Numbered from the stretch's first letter, positions 21,950 to 33,877 are shown. The stretch: 64,000 bases of DNA from Dactylonectria macrodidyma (GCA_020744425.1 JAGMUV010000003.1:1674001-1738000), one strand, 5' to 3'. Made by a program: numbers and translations. Notes: generated by a model not told the origin, from the sequence alone.

Positions 21950-24384
21950 TCAGTGCATGCCTCCCATTCCAAAACCCCCAAAGATCGACGCGGGTATCTG
22001 ACTCTGCTGTGCGTTATTATTTGCTTCCCAGCTCATATCCCAGCTCAATGCCGAAACGTCCAAGTAGCCTCCTAAAAATTGATCCATATCAGTGATCTGT
22101 GCCGAGGTCGTCGGTTGATGTGGTATTGAGGTTTGTACGGGTGGCTCGGACCCTCGGGCGTCAGCGGGTAAGCATTCCTGGAGCCGATAGATGAACGCAG
22201 GATACTCGAGACTCCGTCCCGCCTGCGCATGGGCTTTCTCACGAACCTTCCATGCCTTTAGCACAAGCTGGGCCTGTGCCGCATACGCCTTCTGGTTCAT
22301 GTCGAATAGTTCTGTATGGAAATGATAGATCTTGTCGATAAGGTTCCAGGCACGATCCACGAGGGTACCTGTTGAACGCTGAAAGAGTTGTCCAGTCATG
22401 ACGGCGAACATGTCAAGCTGGAAATGAAGCTTGGTAAACCAGAGGAAACCAGTGTGTTCCATCACCTCGTAAGCATTGGTGCTGTGCTCGTTGTTCATGA
22501 TAAAAATCTTGAACAAATTATCTTTAGAGCAAAGAATTTCTGTCCCCCATTCAGGTTGCTCTTTCATCGGTACCAACATCTCCTTCATCTTGCTTATGAG
22601 CATTGGTCGAATGGAAAGAGCAGCAACATGAGCTGGCCCAGCGCTCGCATCGATGTAGCGTAGTTCCACTGCGTGCAACCTATCTTCGAGCTCGCTCACA
22701 AGTTCACGATACCTCTCAATCGAGGGGTAGGGAACCGGTAATTCTTCCGATATGCCCATAATGGCGGCCTCGAGGCCAGGTGTCCCATGGAGAAACTCGG
22801 AATTGACAAGGAAGTTGGCGATCTGATAGCCGATGAGGCAGAAGGCCATTTCAGTCGGGCCTTCGCGTGGTTGGAGAGGCTCGGTCGATCCTGGAAACAA
22901 ATCTGCGTCGTTGACGTTCTGGGGCATCTTGGTATCCCAATTGGAGGGAAGCATGGAATTACTGAGGCCCGAGACCATTGCATTCTTGGCGTCCTGGAGG
23001 ATAATCTGCCACCACATTCGCCTTCGCATCTCGGTTTCAAAGGGTGTCAGGTGTAGAGACTCGCCATCACGGTGGTATCCCATCTTTTGCGCAATTCGTA
23101 CAACCATGCCGCTAATGATCCAGGCAGCGTGTCTATCATATCGGTTCTGGAGAGAAATCTATCAGGCGCGTCAGCAAGTGCATGCACAAATACGCAGAGA
23201 GCAGTGCTTTGTACCAGGTATAACAACAACGATTGGAGAACCACCATGTCGTAGTTTTTTAGGAAGTTGAATTTCTGAAGTGAAAGCTTAGTGCCCATGG
23301 TGAAGCGTCGAATGGCTTCATCGCGCGAGCAGCCAAGCATCTGCGTACATTCGACGTCAGTCATAGAGACAGCCGCCATGGTGAAGACGGAAAAGAGAAG
23401 GGCCTGGTAGTTGACGGGAATATTTTCCATATTCGTTGTCGCGTCCATGACATGGGGCTGTACTGAAGGGACGTGTATCACTTTCATCAGGGGATTGACG
23501 CGATCCAAGAATATTTGCCAGAGCCTAAAGATATGCACCGGATCTGGCTGGAGATCCTCAATACTTCTGCTGGATGAATCACCAGGGAGTAAAAGGTCGA
23601 CGTTAGGGTCGGGGCTCAGATCCTCGGATCCCAGGACGCTGGATTCCTCGGGGTCGTCGGTATCAATAATTTCTCTCATAGCATGGAGCTGGTGGTGGGC
23701 TCGATATCAGTATTGGTGGGGGGGAGGAAACGGGATGAGGAACATCAACGCACCTCCTCATGGATGCTCGCCCACAGGTAGCTGTCCATAAATCGTACAC
23801 CTCCGTCGTCCTTGACCATTTTACCAGCAGGCTTCCACCTAGGCTGTGAGTCGCATCCAGTGGGGGTGCTGGCCGAGACTTCCGACTGTGAGCCATCCCG
23901 ATCTCGGGACTGGGGAAGTTGGGCGTGCTGGAGCGTTGGAGAGGGTACAGTGCCATCGGCGTACTGCTTGAGTAACTCCTCACAGCGAGCCAGTCGCTCT
24001 TGGAGGTCTTGATTAGGGCGGCGGCGCTTCCGCGCAGGGGCTGGTATGCTGGGAGTGCATGTTACGTTTGCCTGAGAGTATGGTGAGCTGTGTGGGCCAT
24101 GTGGTTCTCAAAGATGAGGGAGTGGAGAGGCTTTTGGCTCAGTACGGGACATGGTGGATGAGCCATGGTGCCTGAGGCACAGGAGAAGGTGCTTAAGGCG
24201 CGCAGACTGAGAGGGCGAAGGTGGTTGGGGGCGAGTCTGAGGAAGAGCGAGAATCTAGATGACGCACCTTGATGCAGTTGGAACAAGGAGTGTTGCGGTC
24301 GCATTTAATCTTGCGGTGCTGGCAGAGGACGCAAGCCAGTATTCTGGAGCCCTTGTGGGATCCAGGCGTGGTGTTGGTGGACAT
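21950..24384 (-). CDS. Zn2Cys6 fungal-specific transcription factor
   Basis: This is a nuclear regulator with a Gal4-type binuclear zinc cluster and a fungal transcription factor middle homology region. Four exons, 24384-24268, 24071-23754, 23688-23215 and 23158-21950, give 705 residues. The six cluster cysteines are Cys18, 21, 28, 34, 37 and 44, with the canonical C-x2-C-x6-C-x5-C-x2-C-x6-C spacing. A basic linker (RKRRRP) and a coiled-coil-like QERLARCEELLKQY follow. The regulatory domain runs from ~residue 190 (IFRLWQIFLDRVNPLMKVIHVPS) through RIAQKMGYHRDG and RRRMWWQI, both family hallmarks. The C terminus is Gln/Gly/Met-rich. The first intron is 196 bp, longer than the rest, and falls between cysteines five and six. 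Start 24384 is the first ATG before the cluster. Target genes are unknown. Confidence 0.88.
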
Positions 24385-24833
24385 ATCCGTGGGATCCGGC
24401 GCGCACAATGGCCAGCCTCACATGCCAGCCGGGGAGAGTCGTGATTTGGTTTGTGCCTTGTGTCCTGGTGTAAGATGAATTTGATGAATCTTTCTCTCAG
24501 GCGTGGACCAAGGGACTCCACTAGAGCCGCCTGCGACCATTCGCTGCGGGCGGTGATGAGGGGGAGGGGCAAACTGGGTTGGGTCGGCAAGAGGAGACGA
24601 GGCAACGAGGCAAGAGTAAGAAGCGAAGCTCGGGAAGTGGACGGGAGGAGGGACTGAGAGAAGAAAACGTGGAGAAGAACAACAAGGCCGTCGTCGTCTC
24701 AGGGATGAGATGATGGCTTGAGGCCAACTTGGCGGAAACGATTGTCGCGCGCGCAATGCCGGTGCCTGGCGGAGGGCGTCGCAAGTTAGTCAACCCTGGC
24801 GCGAGAGCAGCGAGCGGACTTGTGCGCGTGAGC

Positions 24834-24862
24834 TTGTGTATGTGTGTGTGTGCGTGCGTGTC
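24834..24862 (+). repeat. TG-rich microsatellite
   Basis: This is an imperfect dinucleotide run (TGTG with interspersed TA and CG) of about 29 bp, in the region upstream of the Zn2Cys6 factor. Confidence 0.7.
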
Positions 24863-25260
24863 TACCAGTAGCTTGTCTGTCTACCTACCAGCGGCTTTTC
24901 CTAGGGGTGGTGACGGTGGTGTGCCAGGGGACTTCCAGGAGGTGGTAGTGCTAAGAGAGACCTGTCGACTTATGCAAGGTTGTCCGGGGCGAACTGGTGC
25001 CGCAGAACCTAGACGCTAGAATTGGGCGATTGCGGCAAGCCTTGGGATTTCGGACAGCGCGGAAAGATGGGATTGATAGACGCTGACGAGACTGAAGAAC
25101 TGGATGGACTGGGACGGACGGTAAGTGGGCAGTACAATATGCAGTAAATTATGCTGGACGGGACGGACGTGGGGAGGCAGCCACTGATGGGCGGCCGAGG
25201 GGTGATGACGACAACGGTGGGTGGTGGTGGACGGACAGTGATCCCAGGGATGGTTTTAGG

Positions 25261-25288
25261 CAGTGAACAGTGAACAGTGGACAGTGGA
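25261..25288 (+). repeat. 7-bp tandem repeat, four units
   Basis: Two CAGTGAA units are followed by two CAGTGGA units, head to tail. It is non-coding in any supported model. Confidence 0.8.
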
Positions 25289-27736
25289 CAGATAGGGTCG
25301 GTCGACTGCTTGACACCAGCTCCCGCAGATGATGACGGAGCAATGTGTAGGAATGGGGTGAGGGGAGCAGTAGCAGACTCAGGCTCAGCAGAGCAAGGGT
25401 GGGCACAATGCGAATCCGCGTTCCGCTTAGGTGAGAGAATCCGATACAAGTCGTATTTCTGAACCGAGAAGAGTCCAGTCCAGTCCAACCCAACGGCAGG
25501 CCGCGGAGTACGAAAGCTGACAGGACGCCAGGACGGGATCGGAAGTTGAGAGCGCCGTGTGCCGTTCGCCGTAATGCGATCGGGCTTGGCGAGGGGCTGG
25601 CCGGATGACTGGTCTCACTGGTGGCCTGTGATAGGGAGCAAGGGATAGAGAAGGTTCCAGGTCTAGTGCCTTGCGTCTCCGGCTGGCCCGCGAGTGATGC
25701 GGTTATGCGGCCGTGGTAGGCACTTGTACCCGAAACGGTTTGTGCAGTTGTGCAGATGATGGATGGGATGAGCCTGCACGCGCCTGATCGACAGCCAAAG
25801 GTTGTTTTTTCTTTCTCGCTATCTCCCGAGCAGCCCAGGTAGGCTAAGGGAGGCAGCAAAAAAGAGCTTGAGGGCCAAAGGCAGAGTTGCGGACGGAGCT
25901 AAGGATGCGGAGTTTGCGCCGGAATCCCGCCGTCTTCAATCGGGGTTCCAGGGATGTTCGGGCCTGGGATGTTCGATTATTCGGTATTTGATGGCGATGT
26001 CCATGGCATCCGCGGAGGTGGCAACGGAGTGTTAATAAACATTGTTCACCATCCCACCATCCATCCCAATTCCCCACGCAAAACCTGCGACCCCATATCG
26101 GATCGTCACTGTGAGTCGACGTGTGGCTTGCGGCTTATGTCTGTCAGCGTCGTTGCAGCACAAGAGGAGTCAGAGGATCGCCGAGCTCAACCCCCCCGAA
26201 AACCCGCTTTCCGTACGAATGGAAGGCTTGTCCCAGACTAACAAGCCCCCAGCGCAAGTTCCAGTGAGTTCTGGCACGCGCTGGCATTAACCAGAGAGAA
26301 ACCCATCGCCTCCTCGCTCGACATGCCTGATCGGAAAGATTAGGAAATTTTCAAGCCCCGGCCGGCGCGTGCGCAGATAAAATGCGAAACCGACCGGATT
26401 TAACTGGTTTGAGCAATAGTCTCTGAGTCAACTGGCAATCTGCCGTGGTATCAGATCAGAGCTGAGAGCGATTAATTGAGCAGTGGCTTTGCGCTTTTGA
26501 GTCAACTGACCAAGAGAGACAACAAAAATGCGGTCATCGGGATACACGCTGGGAGTAGCTACGAATTCAAAACGGAGGCGCTAAACAGTTGTCACGCAGC
26601 TCGCAATGACGTCGGACGCGGGCTCGGTGCAAAAGCTTCGCCGTTGCAATGCAAGTTGGACAATGCGAGTTAGACAATGCGATTCGTATTTACGTGCCGA
26701 GTAGAGTGATGTGCCTCGTCCACCTGACTTACCAACACATGCTATTTACTTTATATGGAGCGAGGTCATGTGTTGTCATTGCGCTGCACATTGCCTTTTC
26801 AAGACAGGGATAGTATACCTTCATCCGTAATGCTTCAGCTTCTTCCGATAAGACCCAGTAGCATTGATTCTGGCCAATGCAGTCCCTCTTTATTTCTTAT
26901 CCTTGTTTGCATTGATGTTAAGTCGATACATTCCAGAACCATCGATCGGATCGCCAATCCTCTCCGTTTCCCGAACCCACAGCAGTCATTAAGCATCCGG
27001 CGGTCCATAAATCTGCCTAACATGGGTTTGCTTCAACACCTATCTCTATAATCGTAACGGACTCCTCGGACTCACCTCCAATGATGTCAGCCGGTCCTGG
27101 TTTGTAATATACTGGCGGAGAAGGCACTGGACATAATGTATACGCACTTTGTAGTGCCATGCGATATCCACTCCAAGCTGAACGTATTCACATACATTGT
27201 AAACGTCGACGCACACCGAAGACTCATTTTTCAGGTCCAAGTGCCCAGTGGAGTGGCTAAGGGGGCTATGCTTTGATAAGAAAAGGCGCTTCGTCCACTA
27301 AACAGTCTTTGTGGATGTTTCGTTCAACTAGGTTGCCCTGCGGCTGTGATGTTTTGATATTTACTGTTAAATTGTTCAAACTAGCATTCCCTTCCTTGCG
27401 TTTCCACCTGTTCAACAGTAAGTCCCCCATTCCTTCAGCCCAGCCCGTAGTGTTCTACCACTACACTCCGCTGGACTATCAAGAACGAGTCAATCCATCA
27501 GTGTCTATTAGAATTTTGATAAAATACAGTGTGACTGCCAACTCGGGGATTCGAAGCATTAGGCCAATGCCTCTGGGGGAAACGCAAGGAGCCAAGGGAC
27601 AACGGGGATGGACACCAAGACGCCATCAAATCCATCGTGCCAAATGTTGCCCAGTGCCATCGGAGACCATATCACGGCAGGGAGGGAAAGAGGCAGGCAG
27701 CAAAAGAGCGCCAGTCATAATCCTGGTCCAGATATT

Positions 27737-28459
27737 TTAAACAAAGAAAGCGAGAGCCAATCCGCCAAGAATGCTAACTCCCCAGAGGATCTTCTCGGAC
27801 TTGATGACGGTAGCCTTGGCGAAGCCCTTGCCGAGGTCGTAGTACAAATGCTTCAGGCCGCTGAAGAAGTGGAAGGCGAAGGGGAACCCGAGGGCGAACT
27901 TGAGGCCGCCCTTGACAAAAAGAGGCAGGCTTCCAAAGGCGGCGGCGACGCTGGCGCTCTCGATGTGAAGGCCTACGAGGGGAGCGGCGACGTACGATGC
28001 CATGTAGACGTACAGAGCGCCGGAGAGCGTGCAGCCGGTGATTCGGGTCCAGGCCGAGGCACCGAACCAGGTCTGCTCAATCTTGTAGATGCCCAGGTGG
28101 GGGGAGACGGGGCGGTTCAGTCGCTGGTTTACGAGGACCTGCTCGCCCTCTGCGAGGCTGAGCTTGTTGGTGACCGGGGCGGGACTGGAAGGCAACGAGC
28201 AGAGAGTCAGCGGGCGCCCTCGGAGGGAGACAAAGGCGCATTGGCGATGCGGCGGAATGGCAATTGAGCTTACCGGGTGGGAGTCGTCGACATGCCAGCA
28301 GTCAAAGCTGCCCTGGGCAGGGTCTGGCTGAAGAAAGGCTTGGCCGCGCCTACATCGAGAAGGTCAAGTCAGTGAGGCTATTCGCTATGACGGAGGAATG
28401 CGGATTGGGCGGTGCGCACCTCGGCGAAGGGCAGCGACGCCAACTCGTTGAGCGATCAT
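27737..28459 (-). CDS. SDHC: Succinate dehydrogenase cytochrome b subunit (SDHC/Sdh3)
   Basis: This is the membrane-anchor subunit of mitochondrial complex II. It contributes to the ubiquinone site and to haem b ligation in the inner membrane. Three exons, 28459-28420, 28349-28274 and 28184-27737, give 187 residues. The N terminus (MIAQRVGVAALRRG) is basic and amphipathic, a mitochondrial presequence. The conserved quinone-site segment begins RPVSPHLGIY and continues to TRITG. Three helices follow: CTLSGALYVYMASYVAAPL, LKFALGFPFAFHFFSGLKH (with the His expected to ligate haem) and ILWGVSILGGLALAFFV. The first exon is only 40 nt. Its splice to the second exon was chosen because it gives GAAKPFFSQTLPRA, a presequence continuation, and exact phase. 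Length fits the family. This subunit is a target site for SDHI fungicides. Confidence 0.93.
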
Positions 28460-29197
28460 CGTGGCAGTCGGTGAATTGGATTGCGGGCGGTTGTCGTTCA
28501 GCGGCGAAGTCGTCGTCGTCCGTCGATTTGGTCGTCGAAAATGCGAATGCGCAAGATGTGAAGCCAAAGTCGATGATTGTCTTGTGCACAAGCGTATCGG
28601 AGGGCCTCGGCAACAACTCGGTAGCTGCAGCCAATGGCTGATCACGAATTCATCATCGCCCCTTGTAGTTCATCGGTCGGAACAGGACTTTGCCGGGTGC
28701 TGTGACTTAGTCAGCGACTTTACAACAACGATGATCGCTAGACTTCAACTTTGAGAATTGATCAAAGACGAGACTTGTGTTGATGAAGTTGTTGATAACC
28801 AACATAATTTTCACCAGAAGCCTCATCAGATTCTTCAGCACTTTGTTTAAGGATAATTTCTTTGAATTGATCACGGCACCTGCACATTTTTTGTGACTAG
28901 GTACTGGGGTTACCGTGTCGCTCACCCTCCCTCAGAATACTCAACTCAAGAAGCCCGCTCGAACTTTGTTCCATGCCAATTTTATCGAGAAACGAAAATT
29001 AACTTATTCTGAAAGGTTGATTTGTGAAATGTTCGTCAAGGACTTGACATCCCCATCCTCATTTTGGTCGTTGGGTCCAAAGAAAACATATGGGGAATCT
29101 CATGGCCAATGTATTTTCACATGTCTACCTTACTTGGAGTGGCTCATAGGTCGAGGTTCCACATGTACATTGATCTAGTTGTATTCCTTGTCATGTC
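28460..29197. other. Intergenic region upstream of SDHC
   Basis: This stretch of about 0.74 kb holds the SDHC promoter (read leftward) and the 3' flank of the tRNA isopentenyltransferase gene. Both genes run on the minus strand. No further gene was recognised. Confidence 0.5.
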
Positions 29198-30678
29198 TCA
29201 TGAAAATATAGATCCTATGTCAGGGCCAGACTTGTCTCCCTCTGAATCTTGCCCTTTTTTAGCCTCGTCCGTCTTCTCCACTGGTACTAATGATGTCCTC
29301 TTCTTCTTGCGTAACACACGCCGGTGCGTAGCGCTCTTGAGGTGCTTCTCCCAAGCCTCCTCGGTCATCAGGACTGTGTGACAGACCTCGCACATGCGTT
29401 TGCACGGCGTGGCCTTTGCTGGCGGGTTAGAAACCTGCGTGAGGACCTCGTGGGCTAGGGGCGACAGGTCTGGCGGTGGAGCGCGAGCCTCGCCTTGTAG
29501 AAATTGGGTAGCCAGCTTGACGGCGGGCTCAACTACGTTGTCCTTGTAGCGCGTGATGTCTGTACTGTCGAGTAGGTAGAGGTTGTTGATGGCGTTGGGG
29601 CCGACATCGCGTAGACGTGGGATTTGTTTGAGTCTGATCCAGCGGGTTTGGTAGACGGCATATCGCCGTGTCGCTGCCTTCATCTCCTCGAGAGCAGCCA
29701 TTTTCAAGCGATCCGTCTCGGCTTCATTCCTGCCTTCGTCTACTGCCAACATGTATGACTCAAATTGTTTGTATCCGATCGATTGCCATATACCCTTGGT
29801 CAGGTCCACAATTTGGCCCGCCGTTTCCTTCTGGCGTTTGAAGTCAAAAAGCTCACGGACTTCCGGTAGCAGTCCGCCGTCAACCATCTTATCCACGCGG
29901 GTGTCAAGTCGCGTGCGCAGAACCTCGCGCTCCGAGTAAACCCAAAACAGCAGGTTCTCCCAGGGACTTTGATCTGTGGGATCCTGTTGCGCAGCTTCTT
30001 TGCGCATCTGTTGCTCGGCATAGTGGTCAGAAGCCCGCTTGCCAGTGCGCAGATAAATCTCGAGGGAGCGTTGAATCTTGCGACGGTCATTGGGATGCCA
30101 GCGGTCGGCCATGACAGGATCGACCTTTCGCAGCTCGTGTAACATTACTTCGGCAGATTCTCGCAAGATGGGGAATGATGCTGAAGTATCCATCTCCGTA
30201 TCATCCAGAATGACCTCCTTGAAGAGCAGCGGGTCGACATAGTATTGGGATCCCCCTACGAGGATGGGCAGGCGGCCTCGACTGCGAATCCCTCGTATCA
30301 CTTCGTTTGCCTCTCGCTTGAAGTCGTCAACATCCCAAGGCGTTTCATCAAGGGAAATATGGCCAAGGAGGTGGTGAGGAACGCCGCGTTGCTCGGCGGG
30401 TGTGATTTTGTTAGTGATGATGGGCAGCCCGTTGTAGAGCTGCATCGCATCGGCGTTGATGACCTCGCCATTCAGACGGATGGCCAGCTCAACAGCTAGC
30501 TATTCTCATCGTCAGAAACGGCGGATAACAATTTCGCAAGCCATGTTGGTGGCCATACCTCGGATTTGCCCGTGCCTGTGGAGCCAAGGACGACAACGAG
30601 GGGTTCTGCAGGAAGTTTTAAAGCAGAGGTCATTGTTGAAACATTGCGCCCGAGAATCGATCTCAGGCGACTGTACAT
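29198..30678 (-). CDS. MOD5: tRNA dimethylallyltransferase (isopentenyltransferase, Mod5)
   Basis: The enzyme transfers a dimethylallyl group from DMAPP to N6 of A37 in tRNAs that read UNN codons. Two exons, 30678-30559 and 30499-29198, give 473 residues. The P-loop GSTGTGKS is at residues 32-39. ADAMQLY, GVPHHLLG and ILVGGSQYYVDPLL are family hallmarks, followed by RRKIQRSLEIYLRTGK. The C terminus has a C2H2-type zinc finger (CEVCHTVL ... HLKSATH) as in eukaryotic members. The 59-bp intron directly follows the P-loop. Two candidate starts exist, Met1 and Met16. The first 15 residues (YSRLRSILGRNVS) are basic and resemble a mitochondrial presequence, and Met1 has a weak context while Met16 has A at -3. 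In yeast one Mod5 gene makes mitochondrial and cytosolic forms by alternative starts, and the same is likely here. Confidence 0.93.
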
Positions 30679-30824
30679 TAAGGTGCGCAGGCCATCAATA
30701 ACAGTGCAGTGCGGTCTGGCGCCTGGGTTTCCGTGTCCCAGTCGTCGCTCTCAAGAAGTTTGCTTTCGCTGGTTCAAGAAAAGCGGAAATTGCGCCCTAA
30801 ACCACTCTGTAAGAGGCTCCATGT

Positions 30825-30845
30825 CCTTGGAAGAGGTCACGTGTC
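30825..30845 (+). promoter_or_regulatory. TCACGTG element, MOD5-proximal copy
   Basis: CCTTGG and an A/G triplet lead into AGGTCACGTGTC, with TCACGTG at 30837-30843. It is ~150 bp upstream of the MOD5 start. TCACGTG is the classic site for Cbf1-type bHLH factors in fungi. Function here is inferred. Confidence 0.5.
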
Positions 30846-32021
30846 AGTGTTATAGAAGAATTGAGACTCTCTGTCAAACCTCACTTAGTATTGCTGACAT
30901 ATACCACTAAAGAGTGTAACGTGATTTTTGATAAAGTTGCGATTCAGCAATATATTGAACAGGTGCATCCGCGTGTTGCGCATATCATGTCAAGGTACGG
31001 CAAAGGGATGCAAGCTGGAGTTGGGCAGGGTGGCAGATGTAGAATCATCTTGTGACTTCAGGTAGGAATAAGGGTATTACCACACTCGAAACTCAGGAAT
31101 CCAGAGGACAAATAAATGCGATATTACGAAGACATGGTGTAATTTTTAGTAGTCGACATGGGTTGCGATGTAAGACAATATTGTATTTCAGGGCACTGTC
31201 GTTGATTGAATTTGAGTCTACGTGAGGCAGCCCAACTATCCTGGTTATCACATGCTGTTCTCTAAACACTGACATATACTGTCCAAGAGTTCAATGTTAT
31301 GTCACTTCGAAATGCGAGGTAAGAGCCCACCATTGTAGGTAGTTTACAGGGACACAACTGCCAAGCTTCAATACAGCTCTTTAGAACGAGCACACAGTAG
31401 AATACAGAGTTTGACTGGCCAATGTTTAGTGGCAGCGTTCACTAGATTATAGAGCCGGGTGAGTTACACCAAATTTCTAGCGAGTAACAAGGGCACAAAA
31501 TCTCTGGGTTCCGCGCAAAGACTATATTAGTACCTGAGATGTAAGGCACTAAGGAACACATCCCCACTAAAGGTTTGAGACAAAGTTTTCGCGGTTTCCG
31601 GACATTTGCTGTCCGGTAGCTCCGCTTCCACTCCTCCAACCAGTCCCCTTCCAGCGAGCTTCTAGGTGCTTCCCCGCTAAACTACAACCCGAGCTGGAGT
31701 GGAGGTCGCTGCATCTTGAGGACATTTAGCTATTGGGACGGCAGGAAACACAGCTCAAGTCCCATATCCTCAATTTCGAGTTGACGACGTCGCCAACCCA
31801 GATGCCCGGGGTCCATTCGAACGAAACTCTGCCCACAAAATAATAAGAAAAAATAGCATCCTCGTTGCATTGGCATTGCATCACTGCATCTCAATTCTCA
31901 ACTTTAATGATACACACGCCGGCCTCTAACGGAAAAAGACTCCTGAAGGCCTGTCCATGCCCCCTAGTGCGAGTTTGGGGAGGGCCGGCGTAGGTGGAGA
32001 ATCGCGCGCTTGGAGCCTGCC

Positions 32022-32042
32022 CCTTGGAGAAGGTCACGTGTC
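32022..32042 (+). promoter_or_regulatory. TCACGTG element, SEC61-proximal copy
   Basis: This is the second copy of the 21-base element, with TCACGTG at 32034-32040, ~200 bp upstream of the SEC61 start. It differs from the first copy only by an A/G swap at two adjacent positions. Confidence 0.5.
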
Positions 32043-32242
32043 GATATTGCAGTAAGGCAGTGGCCACATCGCTACATTTTGTTGATGCCAGATTGCTCTC
32101 TCCGCATCCGCAGCTCCTTAATAATCCCCCATCGGTCCCTTCGCATCTGTGCCAGAGCTCTACCAGCTCGGCTTCCTCTTCTTTATTCCCTCCTTGGATG
32201 AATTAGTCCAATTCTTTTCTTTCCTTCCCCATCGCCGCCACC

Positions 32243-33877
32243 ATGAGTTCCCGTAAGTCGTCCCCGTCGCGTCCCCTTTTGCGCATTGCCGAAGCTCGCA
32301 TGAGCTTGCAAGGTGGCCGTTCGCGCGATCACCCTCCACGACATGCGGCGCGCAATTGATGTCCCCATCGCGACCTGAAAGCTGACCTGATGCGATCCAG
32401 TCCGTTTCCTCGACCTGGTCAAACCGTTCGTGCCGTTCCTCCCCGAGGTTCAGCAGCCGGAGACCAAGATCCCCTTCAACCAGAAGTTGATGTGGACCGC
32501 CCTGACCCTGCTCATCTTCCTCGTAATGAGCCAGATGCCCCTTTACGGCATTGTCTCATCCGACAACTCGGATCCTCTATACTGGCTGCGAATGGTTATT
32601 GCGAGCAACCGTGGAACGCTCATGGAGCTGGGTATCACTCCCATCATCTCCTCGGGCATGGTCTTCCAGCTCCTCGCTGGTACCCACATGATCGATGTCA
32701 ACTTGGACCTCAAGTCCGACCGCGAGCTGTACCAGACAGCCCAGAAGCTCCTCGCTTTCATTCTTTCCGCCGGCACTGCCACCGTCTACGTCTTCAGCGG
32801 TCTCTATGGTCCTCCCTCCGACCTTGGTGCTGGTATCGTCTTCCTTCTGATCCTCCAGCTCGTCATTGCTGGTATGATTGTCATCCTTCTCGACGAGCTC
32901 CTCCAGAAGGGCTACGGTCTCGGCAGCGGCATTTCTCTGTTCATTGCCACCAACATCTGCGAGTCCATCATGTGGAAGGCCTTCTCCCCTACCACCATCA
33001 ACACTGGTCGCGGTCCTGAGTTTGAGGGTGCTGTTATCGCCCTCTTCCACCTCCTCATGACCTGGCCCAACAAGCAGCGTGCCCTCCAGGAGGCTTTCTA
33101 CAGACAGAACCTGCCCAACGTCATGAACCTCCTGGCCACCATCGCTGTCTTCGCCGCTGTCATCTACCTCCAGGGCTTCCGCGTCGAGATCCCCGTCAAG
33201 TCGTCCCGCCAGCGTGGCGCTCGCGGTTCTTACCCCGTCCGCCTCTTCTACACCTCCAACATGCCCATCATGCTGCAGTCCGCTCTCTCTTCCAACATCT
33301 TCCTCATCTCCCAGATGCTCTACTCGCGCTTCTCTGAGAACCTTCTCGTCCGTCTCTTCGGTGTCTGGGAGGCTAAGGATGGCTCCTCGCAGCTCCACGC
33401 CGTTTCCGGTCTTGTCTACTACATGTCTCCTCCCCTGAACCTGAAGGAGGCTCTCCTCGATCCTATCCACATGTCCGCCTACATTGTCTACATGCTCGGT
33501 GCCTGTGCCCTCTTCTCCAAGACCTGGATTGAGGTGTCCGGCTCCAGCCCTCGCGACGTTGCCAAGCAGCTCAAGGATCAGGGTCTGGTCATGGCTGGTC
33601 ACCGCGACCAGAGCATGTACAAGGAGCTGAAGCGCATCATTCCCACTGCTGCTGCCTTTGGCGGTGCCTGCATTGGTGCGCTCTCCGTCACCAGCGACCT
33701 CCTCGGTGCCCTTGGTTCCGGTACCGGTACTCTTCTTGCTGTCACGTAAGTTTTCTATCTCTCAACATGAATTCCGAACATGGATCGCTAACCAGCTACA
33801 GCATCATCTACGGTTACTTCGAAATCGCTGCCAAGGAGGGTGACATGGCCGGCATGAAAGGCATGGTCATGGGCTAA
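32243..33877 (+). CDS. SEC61: Protein translocon channel subunit Sec61 alpha
   Basis: Sec61 alpha forms the ten-helix protein-conducting channel in the ER membrane. Three exons, 32243-32252, 32401-33745 and 33802-33877, give 476 residues, the usual length. The first exon encodes only three full codons. The 148-bp intron joins it to [10 protein letters not shown], the conserved N terminus. Plug and helix-2 sequences ([29 protein letters not shown] in two parts), [18 protein letters not shown] and PVKSSRQRG (the cytosolic ribosome-binding loop) are all present. The last exon encodes [13 protein letters not shown] and a Met/Gly-rich tail. The start has the context GCCGCCACC-ATG, the strongest in the window. 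Codon use is strongly C-ending, as expected for a highly expressed gene. A long open frame on the opposite strand is a by-product of that codon bias. Confidence 0.97.

Larger units (their letters stand above)
24385..27736. other. Long intergenic region upstream of the Zn2Cys6 factor
   Basis: This stretch of about 3.4 kb has no recognisable gene. It should hold the promoter and leader of the Zn2Cys6 factor (read leftward) and the 3' flank of SDHC. It contains a TG/CG microsatellite at ~24834-24862 and a 7-bp tandem repeat at 25261-25288. Open frames here are short, run in several overlapping frames and show no family signature. Confidence 0.45.
30679..32242. promoter_or_regulatory. Divergent promoter region between MOD5 and SEC61
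   Basis: This stretch of about 1.56 kb lies between divergent start codons. It contains two near-identical 21-base elements, at 30825-30845 and 32022-32042, that match at 19 of 21 positions and both contain TCACGTG. The second lies ~200 bp before the SEC61 start and the first ~150 bp before the MOD5 start. C/T-rich sequence at 32150-32240 fits a SEC61 transcription start region. Confidence 0.5.

Noticed and set aside
27608..28267. 219-codon plus-strand open frame opposite SDHC
   Set aside because: It is antisense to a clear SDHC gene and its product is Glu/Gly-rich low complexity.
32577..33602. 341-codon minus-strand open frame inside SEC61
   Set aside because: It is a shadow of the strong codon bias of SEC61. 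The product is low-complexity acidic with no domain.
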